A stretch of 64,000 nt of DNA from Pseudofrankia sp. DC12 (GCF_000966285.1 NZ_KQ031391.1:802978-866977); one strand, 5' to 3'. Counted from the first letter of the stretch, positions 32,753 to 42,775 are shown. Numbers and translations are program-made. The notes: generated from the letters alone by a model not told the origin.

Positions 32753-32882
32753 CCGCCGGATCGACGGTCCGTCGCCGGCATCCGGCCGAGACACGTCGGC
32801 GCGCTCATCGCTAACCTCGTCGGGGAACCGAGGATGTTGCAGCTGCCGCTGACCCCCGCGTCGAGGAGGAGGACGGCCGCGC

Positions 32883-34787
32883 GTGAGACCGCTCCGTGCC
32901 GGGGACCCCGTCGCCGTCGGCGGCTACCGCCTGCTCGGCACCCTCGGCGCCGGCGGGATGGGCCGGGTCTACCTGGCCCGCAACCAGGGCGGCCGGACCG
33001 TGGCCGTCAAGGTGATCCGCCCCGAGTACGCGGACGAGCCGGCGTTCCGGACCCGGTTCCGCCGTGAGGTCGATGCGGCCCGACGGGTCGGCGGCCCCTG
33101 GACGGCACCGCTGATCGACGCCGGCCCCGACGCCGAGCAGCCCTACCTCGTCACCGCGTACATCCCGGGCCCATCCCTGGGGCGGGCGGTGGCGGACCAC
33201 GGCCCACTGCCGGCGACGAGCGTGCGCGCGCTCGGCGCCGGCCTCGCCGAGGCGCTGATCGCCGTGCACAGCGCCGGGCTGGTCCACCGCGACCTCAAGC
33301 CGTCGAACGTGATCCTCAGCCCCGACGGGCCGCGCGTCATCGACTTCGGGATCTCCCGGGCGATCGACGCCTCGGTGCTGACCACGAGTGGCGCGGTAGT
33401 CGGCTCGCCCGCCTTCATGGCCCCGGAACAGGTGCACGGCGCCGAGATCGGCCCGGCCAGCGACGTCTTCTCGCTGGGGTCCGTGCTCGTGTTCGCCACG
33501 ACGGGCGCCGGGCCGTTCGACGGCCCGGTCATGGCCTCCGTGCTGCACGGGGTGCTCACCCGCGAGCCCGACCTCGCCGAGCTGCCCGCCGACCTGCGCG
33601 AGCTGGTCCGCGCCTGCCTGCGCAAGGATCCGGCGGCGCGGCCCACCCCGCGCGAGGTGGTGTCCGCGCTCGCGCCCGACGGCGCCGCCGCGCTGATGGC
33701 GGCCGGCTGGCTGCCGACGGACCTGGTCACGAGCCTGAGCCGGCAGGCCGTCGCCCTCCTCGACCTCGACACACCCGGCGAGCCCGGCCCGCCCTACACC
33801 TCCGTCACGCCGCCTGGACCCGTCACGCCAGCCGGCCAAGCCACACCAGCCGAGCACAACCCGCCGCCCGGCTACCCGCCGCCACCCGGGTACTCGCCAG
33901 CGGCCGGGTTCGCGTCGCGGGATCCAGCCGGATACACCCCGCCAGCCGGGTACCCGCCGCCGGCCGGCTACGTCCCGGCGGCCGGCCAGGGCTCGGGTCC
34001 CGGGACGGGCCCGCCGAGCGGCGCACCGTCGGGCCTCGTGACGGTCGCGACCCCGGCGCCCTTCCCCGGTCTGCCGCCCACCCCGCCTGGTCCATTGGGG
34101 GCAACCCCGCCGGGGCCGCCGGCAGGCGGGTCGAACCGCCGCGGCCTGATCGCGGCCGCGACGGCGGGCTTCCTCGGCCTGGTGGTCATCATCCTGCTCG
34201 TCGTCCTCCTGGTGCGGCAGGCCCACAGCTCGGCCGCCAGCGACGACGGGACCATCGGTCGTCAGAGCTCCGGTCCGGCGATCTCCGTGGAGACCTCCGG
34301 CCCGCCGGCCACCTTCGACGGGTCCATTCCTGACGGTTCCCTCCCAGACGGCTCCGCGCCGCCCGCGGGTACCGGAACGACCCGGCCCGGTCCCCTGCCC
34401 ACCCGGTACCTCGGAACCTGGCAGGGGACGGTGACCACCGAGGACGGCGCGATCATCTACCACGCGGTGATCACCCTGCGAGCGGGCCAGACCGGCCAGA
34501 CCGTCGGCCATGCGGACATGGCAGTGACCACCGTCCTGGGCGTGCCGGTCGACTCGCTCGACTGCACCGGGGATCTCCGGCTCGTCGGGTTCGGCGGCCC
34601 GTCCGGAGACGAGGTGGTCGTGGCCGACATCCCGGGCTCCGGCAAGAACGTCACCATGCTCGGTGTGCAGGCCTGCACCGAGGGCGGCACCACCCGGCTG
34701 TCCCTCGGCTCCGACGGCCAGCTGACCTACACGTCCGAGGACGTGCCCGGGGGCCGGCCGTCCGGCAAGCTGCGCCGCCAGCAGTGA
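32883..34787 (+). CDS. PknB-type serine/threonine protein kinase with extracellular domain
   Basis: A 634-residue membrane kinase. The kinase domain covers about residues 12-270: LGAGGMGRVYLA is the glycine loop, VAVKVI the ATP lysine, HRDLKPSNV the catalytic loop near 135, DFGIS the metal site near 154, and GSPAFMAPEQ the APE segment. Then comes a Pro/Gly/Tyr-rich juxtamembrane linker (about 300-400) with GYPPPAGY-like repeats. A single TM helix (GLIAAATAGFLGLVVIILLV, about 420) follows, and an extracellular region of about 190 residues with two cysteines (LDCTG and QACTE). It lacks PASTA repeats, so it is not PknB itself. GGAGGA precedes the GTG. It probably phosphorylates proteins in response to an external signal, unknown here. 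Confidence 0.93.
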   Translation: MRPLRAGDPVAVGGYRLLGTLGAGGMGRVYLARNQGGRTVAVKVIRPEYADEPAFRTRFRREVDAARRVGGPWTAPLIDAGPDAEQPYLVTAYIPGPSLGRAVADHGPLPATSVRALGAGLAEALIAVHSAGLVHRDLKPSNVILSPDGPRVIDFGISRAIDASVLTTSGAVVGSPAFMAPEQVHGAEIGPASDVFSLGSVLVFATTGAGPFDGPVMASVLHGVLTREPDLAELPADLRELVRACLRKDPAARPTPREVVSALAPDGAAALMAAGWLPTDLVTSLSRQAVALLDLDTPGEPGPPYTSVTPPGPVTPAGQATPAEHNPPPGYPPPPGYSPAAGFASRDPAGYTPPAGYPPPAGYVPAAGQGSGPGTGPPSGAPSGLVTVATPAPFPGLPPTPPGPLGATPPGPPAGGSNRRGLIAAATAGFLGLVVIILLVVLLVRQAHSSAASDDGTIGRQSSGPAISVETSGPPATFDGSIPDGSLPDGSAPPAGTGTTRPGPLPTRYLGTWQGTVTTEDGAIIYHAVITLRAGQTGQTVGHADMAVTTVLGVPVDSLDCTGDLRLVGFGGPSGDEVVVADIPGSGKNVTMLGVQACTEGGTTRLSLGSDGQLTYTSEDVPGGRPSGKLRRQQ

Positions 34788-34812
34788 CCCGGGCGGAGCG
34801 GCGGCGCGGCCC

Positions 34813-35802
34813 TCAGGCGGTCGCCAGCCCGAAGACCAGCAGGGAAAGCCCGTAGCAGCCGACGACGAGGGCCGCGCCCAGGGCCTGGCGACACCGGGTC
34901 CTGGGCACCCCGGGCATCAGCCAGAACCCGAACACCCGGTTCGCGAGCGGCATCAGAATCCAGGTCAGCGTGGCCACGCTCAGGATGTTGCCGACGAAGA
35001 AGACCAGGAACTCCGGTAGCCCGGCGCCCGTCAGCGCGTCGCTGACCGTGATGCTCAGCACCATAACCGTGGGATAGAGCGCGAGCAGGACCATCATCGC
35101 CTGCTTCCAGCTCGGCGGCGCTCCCTCGTCCCGGCCGCCGGCCTCGCCGAACCGGAACCAGCCGCTGAACGCGGAGCCCACCTTCCGGACGTCGAATCCG
35201 GTGATGTGCGCACGGCCGTCCTCGATCAGCCGCTGCCGTGCGGTCGAGCCGAGCCATTCCTCCAGGTGGCGCATCGAGTCGTACCGGAAGACTGCGACCC
35301 ACCTTTCCTGAACCCCGGGAACGGGCTGGAAAAGCTCGTAGCCCCGAAACCCGGCCGTCGTCTTCTGGACCTTGTGCGCCTTCTCCTGCCAGGCGAGGAA
35401 GGCCGCCTCATGGCCCGGCCGTACGTCATGCGCGACGACCGCCGTGACGGTGTCCTTCTCGGGTCGCTCACCCGCGAGGATCTCCTGGCTGCCCGGGCCG
35501 CTGAACAGCTCCCGGCCCTCGTCCAGCAGGCGCCTGCGGTCCGGTGAGTCCAGCCAGCCGCGCAGGTCACCGACCGTCCCGAACCGGAACAGCACCACCC
35601 AGGAGTGGTCGTCGACCGACGCCGGCGGGTAGAGCTCGGCCGCCTCGAAACCGGGGCGCCGGCGGGCCACATCGTCCGTTCTGCGCTGCCAGCGCAGATA
35701 GTCGCGTTCACAGCCTTCGCGCACGTCGACGGTGACGACGGCGGTCGCGGCCGCGCCATCCGATTCCCGGCCGACGTCATCTTTCCGCGAGCCATCCACC
35801 AT
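34813..35802 (-). CDS. Tandem antibiotic-biosynthesis-monooxygenase-domain membrane protein
   Basis: A 329-residue protein with two copies of the ferredoxin-like ABM domain: about residues 20-105 (TVDVREGCERDYLRWQRR ... GFEAAELYPP) and 117-205 (AHDVRPGHEAAFLAWQEK ... GFRGYELFQP). Next come three to four membrane segments (about 235-325), including MVLLALYPTVMVLSITVSDA and FLVFFVGNILSVATLTWIL. Proteins of this shape are annotated as ABM-transmembrane proteins. No catalytic function is established. The start is the ATG at 35802, with a weak ribosome site. Confidence 0.8.
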   Translation of the reverse strand: MVDGSRKDDVGRESDGAAATAVVTVDVREGCERDYLRWQRRTDDVARRRPGFEAAELYPPASVDDHSWVVLFRFGTVGDLRGWLDSPDRRRLLDEGRELFSGPGSQEILAGERPEKDTVTAVVAHDVRPGHEAAFLAWQEKAHKVQKTTAGFRGYELFQPVPGVQERWVAVFRYDSMRHLEEWLGSTARQRLIEDGRAHITGFDVRKVGSAFSGWFRFGEAGGRDEGAPPSWKQAMMVLLALYPTVMVLSITVSDALTGAGLPEFLVFFVGNILSVATLTWILMPLANRVFGFWLMPGVPRTRCRQALGAALVVGCYGLSLLVFGLATA

Positions 35803-35980
35803 TCGGAGCGTAGGTCGTGGAAAGCATCACGGCGCGCCACCGTTGCCTCTTGCCCGTTTTGTTCGTTCGGTCCCGGCGGCGCTACGCCCGGCGCCCGGAT
35901 GGGTATGCCACTGCTGTGGCCGGATGGTTCCGGAAAACACCGGCCCACCGGGAGCGACGAACAGCGGAAATGGGGCGGGC

Positions 35981-36547
35981 ATGGACAAGAAGGCGCTCAT
36001 GAACGAGGCCACGCGGCTGGCGGTCCAGTCGGTGGAGAACGGCTGGGGCGGCCCCTTCGGCGCCGTGATCGCCAAGAACGGGGACATCGTCGCGCGCGGC
36101 CAGAACCGCGTCCTGCTGACCGGGGACCCCACCGCGCACGCCGAGGTCGAGTGCATCCGCAAGGCGATCCAGGTGCTGAACCCGGACGGCCCGACGATCA
36201 GCCCGGACGAGCAGAACCACGCGACGCTGCAGCTGGTCCCCCGCCCGCCCGGCTCCCCGGACCGGGTTCCCGAACGGGCCCGGATGCTGCTGGGGTACTC
36301 GCTCTACACGGCCGGCATCCCGTGCCCGATGTGCATGAGCGCGATCTACTGGTCCCGGATCGATGACGTCTACTACAGCAGCGACCTCGAAGCGACCCGC
36401 GAGATCGGTTTCGACGACGCCTTCCAGTACGAGGACTTCGGCCGGCCGCTGGCCGAGCGCTCGATCCACGTCGAGCAGCTCAGCCCCGAACTGGGCGGGC
36501 AGGCCTACGCGACGTGGAGCGGCAAGCCCGACCGCCACCCGTACTAG
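35981..36547 (+). CDS. Nucleoside deaminase (cytidine/deoxycytidylate deaminase fold)
   Basis: A 188-residue zinc deaminase. HAEVE (in DPTAHAEVECIRK) supplies a zinc histidine and the proton-shuttling Glu, and PCPMCMSA the two zinc cysteines. WGGPFGAVIAKNGDIVARGQN is typical of the guanine deaminase/TadA-like group. An insert of about 40 residues between the two motifs is longer than in guanine deaminase GuaD of bacilli. Guanine or related purine is the likely substrate. The ATG is preceded by GGGGCGGGC only, a weak site. Confidence 0.85.
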   Translation: MDKKALMNEATRLAVQSVENGWGGPFGAVIAKNGDIVARGQNRVLLTGDPTAHAEVECIRKAIQVLNPDGPTISPDEQNHATLQLVPRPPGSPDRVPERARMLLGYSLYTAGIPCPMCMSAIYWSRIDDVYYSSDLEATREIGFDDAFQYEDFGRPLAERSIHVEQLSPELGGQAYATWSGKPDRHPY

Positions 36548-36626
36548 GACCCGGCCAGCCAGACCCGGCCCGCCGGATACGGCCAGCCAGGACGGCCGGC
36601 CGGGCGCGACCTTCTAGCATTCGGGA

Positions 36627-38459
36627 GTGCCCGGTAGAAGGCTCTCGGCCGCCTGGTCGCGCGCGGCCGCCGCGCGCCGGCCACTGCCGGAGTACCCGCG
36701 CCCGCACCTCGTCCGAGCGTCCTGGCTGTCGCTGAACGGCCGGTGGGAGTTCTGGGGCGGCCGGGAAGCGGAGGATCTCGACGAGCCCGGCGGTCCCCCG
36801 GTCGGGCGCCGGCTGCCGCGCCGGGTCATGGTCCCGTTCCCGGTCGAGGCGCGCCTGTCCGGCATCGAGGCCGGGTACCAGCGGATGTGGTACCGCCGCA
36901 CGTTCCGGGTGCCGCCCGGCTGGGCCGGCGGCCGGGTCCACCTGCACTTCGGCGCGGTGGACTGGGAATGCCGGGTGTGGGTCAACGGCGTCGAGGTGGG
37001 CGCGCACCGCGGCGGCTACGACGCCTTCAGCTTCGACATCACACCCGCCCTGGCCTGGCACGACGAGGAAGAGGTGCTCGTCCACGTCCTGGACCCGACG
37101 GACGGCGGTGGGCAGCCGCTCGGCAAGCAGCGGCGGAACCCGGGCGGGATCTTCTACACGGCCGCCTCGGGGATCTGGCAGACCGTCTGGCTGGAGCCGA
37201 CCCCGTCCTGCCACATCGCCCGGCTCACGCTGACCCCGGACCTGGCCGCCGGCGCCGTCCACGTCCTGGTGCACGCGGTCCAGGCGCCCGCGGCCGCGGA
37301 GGCGGGCCAGCCGGGGCCTGCCGCCGCGGTCCCGGTCCGGGTCGAGGTGCGCGCCGGCCTCGCGGCCGAAGCCGACACGGTGGCGACCGGTCTCGGCACC
37401 AGCGGGCAGCCGTTCACCGTCGAGATACCGAACGTCCGGCCCTGGTCGCCCGACGACCCCTTCCTCTACGGCGTGACCGTCACCCTCGCCGACAGCCAGC
37501 CCGGCCCAACCGGCGCGCCCGACCGGGTCGACGGCTACGTCGGCATGCGGTCCGTCGAGGTGACGGAGGTGGCCGGCGAGCCGCGGCCACTGCTGAACGG
37601 ACGCTTCGTCTTCCACCTCGGGCTGCTGGATCAGGGCTACTGGCCGGACGGCGGCTACACGGCCCCGACCGACGACGACCTCCGGCGCGACCTCGAGGTG
37701 GCGAAGGAGCTCGGCTTCACCTGTATCCGCAAGCACGCGAAGGTTGAACCGGCGCGCTGGTACCACTGGGCCGACCGGCTCGGCCTGCTCGTCTGGCAGG
37801 ACATGCCGTCCATGCCGCACGACCGGCAGCCGGACGAGGCCGCCCGCCGCCAGTTCGAGGCCGAGCTGCGGGCACTCGTCGAACAGTGCGGCGCCTTCCC
37901 GTCCGTGGTCGGCTGGGTCCCGTTCAACGAGGGCTGGGGCCAGTACGACGTCGCGCGGATCGCCCGGACGGTCCGGGACCTCGACCCGACCCGCCTGGTC
38001 AGCGAGAACAGCGGCAGCGCCGACCCCGGGAACGACTGGGTCGACGGGGGCGCCGGCCACGTCGCCGACCTGCACGCCTATCCCGGCCCGGCCGCCGTCG
38101 CGGCCTCGGCCGGCAGGTGCCGGGCGCTCGGCGAGTTCGGCGGACTCGGGCTGGCCCTGACCGGCCACGACTGGGGCCGGGCAACCGGGTTCAGCTACGA
38201 GTGGGCCACCTCGCCGGACGGGCTCACCGACCGCTATCTGGGGATGGTCGACGAGCTGCGCGCGCTGGCCCGCGACCAGGGCCTCAGCATCGCCGTCTAC
38301 ACCCAGGTGACGGACGTCGAGGGCGAGCGCAACGGCCTGCTGACCTACGACCGGACCGTCCTGAAGGTCGACCCCGACCGGGTCCGCGCCGCCCACCAGC
38401 GGCTGTACGACGAGACCCGCGCCTTTTCCGCTCCTGATCGCGAGGACCCGCGGTCCTGA
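36627..38459 (+). CDS. Glycoside hydrolase family 2 protein
   Basis: A 610-residue predicted beta-glycosidase. The jelly-roll sugar-binding domain is at about 20-190 (LNGRWEFWGG, MWYRRTFRVP, VNGVEVGAHRGGYDAFSFDIT). The immunoglobulin-like domain runs about 190-320. The TIM-barrel has RKHAKVEPARWYHWADRLGLLVWQDMP and WVPFNEGWGQYD, with the acid/base Glu near 435. GEFGG near 505 may carry the nucleophile. No signal peptide is seen, so it is cytoplasmic. Substrate (galactoside, mannoside or glucuronide) is not resolved. It converges with nothing and is followed by ppc 92 bases on. Confidence 0.88.
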   Translation: MPGRRLSAAWSRAAAARRPLPEYPRPHLVRASWLSLNGRWEFWGGREAEDLDEPGGPPVGRRLPRRVMVPFPVEARLSGIEAGYQRMWYRRTFRVPPGWAGGRVHLHFGAVDWECRVWVNGVEVGAHRGGYDAFSFDITPALAWHDEEEVLVHVLDPTDGGGQPLGKQRRNPGGIFYTAASGIWQTVWLEPTPSCHIARLTLTPDLAAGAVHVLVHAVQAPAAAEAGQPGPAAAVPVRVEVRAGLAAEADTVATGLGTSGQPFTVEIPNVRPWSPDDPFLYGVTVTLADSQPGPTGAPDRVDGYVGMRSVEVTEVAGEPRPLLNGRFVFHLGLLDQGYWPDGGYTAPTDDDLRRDLEVAKELGFTCIRKHAKVEPARWYHWADRLGLLVWQDMPSMPHDRQPDEAARRQFEAELRALVEQCGAFPSVVGWVPFNEGWGQYDVARIARTVRDLDPTRLVSENSGSADPGNDWVDGGAGHVADLHAYPGPAAVAASAGRCRALGEFGGLGLALTGHDWGRATGFSYEWATSPDGLTDRYLGMVDELRALARDQGLSIAVYTQVTDVEGERNGLLTYDRTVLKVDPDRVRAAHQRLYDETRAFSAPDREDPRS

Positions 38460-38551
38460 AACAGGCCGGACACCTGAAGGCGCGAGCATGGCCAGCGCGC
38501 CCCGCGCGGGTACCGACCGCGCCCCGCGCACACGAGACCACCGGAGGCGGC

Positions 38552-41422
38552 GTGACGGCGATGGACCACCGCGGCGAGGCACGGACCAGCGGCGACGGGA
38601 CCGGCCCCGAGCCGGACACCGAGCAGGGCCTGGACGCCGGGACGTTCGCCGGCGGGGTCGCCTCGGATGTGCGGCACGCCGGGGTGCGGGCCGGGGTGCG
38701 CCGCCTCGGCGGGCTGCTCGGCGAGTCGCTGACCCGCCACGAGGGCGCCCAGCTGCTGGAGCTCGTCGAGCGGGTGCGCGCGCTGGCCCGCGGAAGCGGC
38801 GACCGCGGCGACCTGCACCGCGTGCTCGCGGACGTCGACCATCCAACCGCGATCGTGCTGGCCCGGGCGTTCACCGCGTACTTCCAGCTCGCCAACATCA
38901 CCGAGCAGCTGCACCGGGCCCGGGAGCTGACCGACCGCCCGCGGGGCGCGATCGAGGAGACGGGCGGCCGGATCGCCGCCGCCGTGTCCGCGGGACTGCT
39001 CGACCCGGAGCTGCCCGCCCAGGTCGTCAGCCGCCTGGAGCTGCGCCCGGTGTTCACCGCGCACCCGACCGAGGCGAGCCGCCGCTCGGTGCTCGACGTG
39101 CTGCGCGGGATCGCCGAGCTGCTCGACGCCGCCGACGACCCGCGCGCGCACCCGTCCCGCCGCCACGTCGTCGACCGCCGGCTCGCCGAGGCCGTCGACG
39201 TGCTCTGGCAGACCGACGAGCTGCGGGTGGAGCGCCCGAAGCCCACCGACGAGGCCCGCTCGGCCGCCTACTACCTGACCTCGATCGCCACCGACGTGCT
39301 GCCCGGCCTGCTCGAGGAGCTCGACGGCGCGCTCGCGCAGGCCGGGGCAGGGCTGCCGGTCACCGCCCGGCCGCTGCGGTTCGGCACCTGGGCCGGCGGC
39401 GACCGGGACGGCAACCCGAACGTCACCCCGGCCGTGACCCTCGACGTCCTCACGCTGCAGCACGAGTTCGGCATCCGCGTGCTGCTGGGCGCCGTCGACG
39501 GCCTGATCAAGGACCTGACGGCCTCGACGCGGGTCGTCGAGGTCAGCGACGAGCTGGTGGCGAGCCTCGACGCCGACCGGGCGGCCCATCCCGAGGTGTA
39601 CGACCGGTTCATCCGCCTGAACGCCACCGAGCCGTACCGGCTGAAGGCCAGCTACATCCGGGCCAGGCTGGCGGCCACCCGCGACCGGCTGGCCGCCGGG
39701 GCCGCGCACGTGCCCGGCCGGGACTACCTGAGTTTGCCCGGCCTGCTCGCCGACCTGACCGTCATGCACCGGTCGCTGTCGCAGAACCGGGGCCAGCTGG
39801 TGGCCGACGGCCCGCTGCGGCGCGCGATCCGGGTGGCCTCGGCGGTCGGGATGTCGCTCGCGACCCTCGACATCCGCGAGCACGCCGAGCGCCACCACGC
39901 GGCGCTCGGCGCGCTCTACGACCGGCTCGGCGAGCTGCCCGGCCCGTACGCCGACCTCGACCGGCCCGAGCGGATCGCGCTGCTGTCCCGCGAGCTGGCC
40001 GGACGCCGGCCGCTGTCCGGGGCGGCGGCGCCCGTCCCCGCCGACCCGACGGCGGCGGCCGTGCTGGAGCTGTTCGCCACGATCCGGGTCGCGCTCGACC
40101 GGTTCGGCGAGGACGTCATCGAGAGCTACATCGTGTCGATGACCCGCGACGTCGACGACATCCTCGCGGTCGTCGTGCTCGCCCGGGAGGCCGGTCTCGT
40201 CGAGATCACCCCCGGCGCCGGCGCGCGGGCGCGGATCGGGTTCGTGCCGCTGTTCGAGACCGTCGCCGAGCTGCGCGCCGCCGGCCGGCTGCTCGACGGC
40301 ATGCTCGCCGACCCGTCCTACCGGGCCGTGGTCGCCGCCCGCGGCGACCTCCAGGAGATCATGCTCGGCTACTCCGACTCCTCCAAGGACGCCGGCATCG
40401 CCGCGTCCCAGTGGGAGATCCACCGGGCCCAGCGGGAGCTGCGGGACGTGGCCCGCCGGCACGGCGTCGTGCTGCGGCTGTTCCACGGCCGCGGCGGCTC
40501 GGTCGGCCGGGGCGGCGGGCCGACCGGCGAGGCGATCCTCGCCCAGCCGTTCGGCACCCTCGACGGCCCGATCAAGGTCACCGAACAGGGCGAGGTGATC
40601 TCGGACAAGTACACGCTCCCCCAGCTGGCCCGCCACAACCTGGAGATCGCGCTGGCCGCCGTGCTGGAGGCGTCGATCCTGCACCGCGAGTCCCGCCAGC
40701 CAGCGGGCGTGCTGGCCGAGTGGGACCAGGCGATGGAGGCGGTCGCCGACTCGGCGCGCACCGCCTACCGGGCGCTGACCGCCGACCCGGCACTGGTGCC
40801 GTTCTTCCTGGCGGCGACACCCGTCGACGAGCTGGGCCACCTCAACATCGGCTCCCGGCCGTCCCGGCGGCCCGGCGGCATTGGTGGCCTGGACGACCTG
40901 CGCGCGATCCCGTGGGTGTTCGGCTGGACGCAGTCGAGGATCATCCTGCCCGGCTGGTTCGGGCTCGGCACCGGGCTCGCGGCCGCCCGGGCGGCCGGCG
41001 CGGGCGACACGCTGGCCGAGATGTACCGGTCGTGGCACTTCTTCCGCACGTTCCTGAGCAACGTGTCGATGACGCTGGCGAAGACCGACCTGCGGATCGC
41101 CGCCGACTACGTCACCACGCTCGTCCCCGCAGAGAAGGCCGGACCGTTCGAGGTGATCCGCGCCGAGCACGAGCGCACCGTCGCCGAGGTGCTGACCGTC
41201 ACCGGGTCCTCGACCTTGCTGGAGCACGCCCCGGTGCTGCGCCAGACGCTGGAGGTGCGCGACCTGTACCTCGCCCCGTTGCACGCGCTGCAGGTGTCAC
41301 TGCTCGCCCGGTCCCGCGCCGCCGCGGCGGCCGACCCCGGTGGCGAGATCGACCCACGCCTGCGCCGGGCCCTGCTGCTGACCATCAACGGCATCGCCGC
41401 CGGCCTGCGCAACACCGGGTGA
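38552..41422 (+). CDS. ppc: Phosphoenolpyruvate carboxylase
   Basis: A 956-residue cytoplasmic enzyme that carboxylates PEP with bicarbonate to oxaloacetate, refilling the TCA cycle. FTAHPTEASRRS holds the catalytic histidine near 170, GGDRDGNPNV is near 281, LGYSDSSKDAG near 607 and FHGRGGSVGRGGGP near 644. The C-terminus ends in the conserved NTG. GGAGG precedes the GTG by 4 bases; an in-frame ATG nine bases later is an alternative. The first 60 residues are a nonconserved Asp/Gly-rich extension. A strong bidirectional hairpin follows the stop. Confidence 0.97.
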   Translation: MTAMDHRGEARTSGDGTGPEPDTEQGLDAGTFAGGVASDVRHAGVRAGVRRLGGLLGESLTRHEGAQLLELVERVRALARGSGDRGDLHRVLADVDHPTAIVLARAFTAYFQLANITEQLHRARELTDRPRGAIEETGGRIAAAVSAGLLDPELPAQVVSRLELRPVFTAHPTEASRRSVLDVLRGIAELLDAADDPRAHPSRRHVVDRRLAEAVDVLWQTDELRVERPKPTDEARSAAYYLTSIATDVLPGLLEELDGALAQAGAGLPVTARPLRFGTWAGGDRDGNPNVTPAVTLDVLTLQHEFGIRVLLGAVDGLIKDLTASTRVVEVSDELVASLDADRAAHPEVYDRFIRLNATEPYRLKASYIRARLAATRDRLAAGAAHVPGRDYLSLPGLLADLTVMHRSLSQNRGQLVADGPLRRAIRVASAVGMSLATLDIREHAERHHAALGALYDRLGELPGPYADLDRPERIALLSRELAGRRPLSGAAAPVPADPTAAAVLELFATIRVALDRFGEDVIESYIVSMTRDVDDILAVVVLAREAGLVEITPGAGARARIGFVPLFETVAELRAAGRLLDGMLADPSYRAVVAARGDLQEIMLGYSDSSKDAGIAASQWEIHRAQRELRDVARRHGVVLRLFHGRGGSVGRGGGPTGEAILAQPFGTLDGPIKVTEQGEVISDKYTLPQLARHNLEIALAAVLEASILHRESRQPAGVLAEWDQAMEAVADSARTAYRALTADPALVPFFLAATPVDELGHLNIGSRPSRRPGGIGGLDDLRAIPWVFGWTQSRIILPGWFGLGTGLAAARAAGAGDTLAEMYRSWHFFRTFLSNVSMTLAKTDLRIAADYVTTLVPAEKAGPFEVIRAEHERTVAEVLTVTGSSTLLEHAPVLRQTLEVRDLYLAPLHALQVSLLARSRAAAAADPGGEIDPRLRRALLLTINGIAAGLRNTG

Positions 41423-41430
41423 CCGGCTCG

Positions 41431-41461
41431 CGCGGGTGCTCGGAGCGCCCGAGCACCCGCG
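41431..41461. terminator. Bidirectional terminator between ppc and the PspC-domain gene
   Basis: CGCGGGTGCTCGG (41431-41443) and CCGAGCACCCGCG (41449-41461) form a perfect 13-bp stem with a 5-base loop, lying 8 bases after the ppc stop and 15 bases from the convergent gene's stop. Confidence 0.8.
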
Positions 41462-41476
41462 ACCGGGCCGGCCGGG

Positions 41477-42775
41477 TCAGCCGTGCGAGACCGACACGTT
41501 GCCGTCGGCGACCTTGACGTAGATCGTCACCGGGGCGCCTTCGGTGCCGTACGGCGGCAGGACCGTCTCGTTGGTCCCGATGCCACGGTGCCGCTCGCCC
41601 CAGCCGCGGCCGGCGCTCGTGAAGGAGTTGAGGCCGTCGACGGTGACGTCGCCGAAGCGCACGTCGGCCCGGACGGTCGCGTTCATCCCCGCGGGCAGGA
41701 GCACCCGGACCTGGCCCGCCCCGAGCGTGACGTGGATCTCGTGGGCCGACGTCGGCGTGAGGCGGCGCAGGTCCAGCACGCCCTGGCCGAAGGCGAGGCG
41801 GTAGTCGCCGCGCACGTCGGCGGCCGTCGCCGGCGTCCAGACCTGCTGCCCGGTCCCGTCGTGCAGGCTCGCGTGGGTACCGCCGAACGCGGCGGTGCCG
41901 AGCGCACCGAGGAGCAGCAGCGGGAGCAGCGACCACGGGAGGCGCCGCAGCACCCCACCGACCAGCAGCGCGACCAGGGCGATCCCGCCGATGACCCAGA
42001 AGTAGACCGGCAGCCAGATCCCGACGAGCGCGTCGGTCACCCCAAGGACGGTCAGCGTCGCCACCAGCGTCGTGAGCGCGGCTATCCGCAGCGGCCAGGA
42101 CCGTCGGTGGCGTTCCCGCGCCGCGCCTCGGGCCTCACCGAGCCAGGCGCGAGCCTCGGTGGCCCAGGCCGGCGCCGTTGGGCCCTTGTCCAGGCGCAGG
42201 GCCGGCGCGTCGACCGAGGTCCGCAGCTCTTCCGAGGTGACGGCCTCTCCCGAGCCCGCCCCGGCCCAAGCGGCCGGCGGCTCGCCTGAGGCTGGCGGCG
42301 CGGTCCGGACTGGACGCCGCCAGCCGCCATCCCGAGACCCGAGCAGCACCAGCGGCACGACGACCATCACGAGCAGCGGCCAGGCCGGGTGCGGCGACCA
42401 CCAGCTGAAGGCGAGGCTCCACAGCAGCAGCCCGCAGACGACCGCCACCAGCCACGGCGGGATGTGGCGGCGGCGCAGCCGCTCGACCCAGCCGTCGAGC
42501 GGTGTGTGGCCGGTCCCCTCGGCCGGGATGACCGCCCACGCGATCAGGTAGGCGAGGGCGCCGGCGCCGCCGAAGATCGCGGCGACGGCGAACAGGACCC
42601 GGAACAGCACCGGGTCGACGCCGGCGTACTCCCCGAGCCCGCCGGAGACACCGGACAGGACGCGGTCGGTGGCGCTGCGGCGTAGCTGGCGCCGCGGAGC
42701 AGCCGGCGGAACGGCCGGCGGGGCAGTGAGCGGGGCGGCTGGCGGTGTCACCGGGGGTTCGGGTTCTGTGCTCAT
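41477..42775 (-). CDS. PspC-domain membrane protein with LiaF-like C-terminal domain
   Basis: A 432-residue membrane protein. After a Pro/Ala-rich N-terminus, DRVLSGVSGGLGEYAGVDPVLFRVLFAVA starts a PspC domain with its membrane helix. More membrane segments follow at about 105-145 and 225-295. The C-terminal region (about 320-432; VWTPATAADVRGDYRLAFGQGVLDL to the end) is a beta-helix-like domain as in LiaF/DUF2154 proteins that restrain sensor kinases. It is divergent from a kinase whose N-terminus is also PspC. A sensing role in envelope stress is inferred from this pairing. Confidence 0.88.
   Translation of the reverse strand: MSTEPEPPVTPPAAPLTAPPAVPPAAPRRQLRRSATDRVLSGVSGGLGEYAGVDPVLFRVLFAVAAIFGGAGALAYLIAWAVIPAEGTGHTPLDGWVERLRRRHIPPWLVAVVCGLLLWSLAFSWWSPHPAWPLLVMVVVPLVLLGSRDGGWRRPVRTAPPASGEPPAAWAGAGSGEAVTSEELRTSVDAPALRLDKGPTAPAWATEARAWLGEARGAARERHRRSWPLRIAALTTLVATLTVLGVTDALVGIWLPVYFWVIGGIALVALLVGGVLRRLPWSLLPLLLLGALGTAAFGGTHASLHDGTGQQVWTPATAADVRGDYRLAFGQGVLDLRRLTPTSAHEIHVTLGAGQVRVLLPAGMNATVRADVRFGDVTVDGLNSFTSAGRGWGERHRGIGTNETVLPPYGTEGAPVTIYVKVADGNVSVSHG

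Noticed and set aside
38345-41284. A 979-codon open frame on the minus strand opposite ppc, and a 1009-codon plus-strand frame in another phase
   Set aside because: Both are shadows of ppc caused by very high GC; they show no family motif and their third-position bias is wrong.
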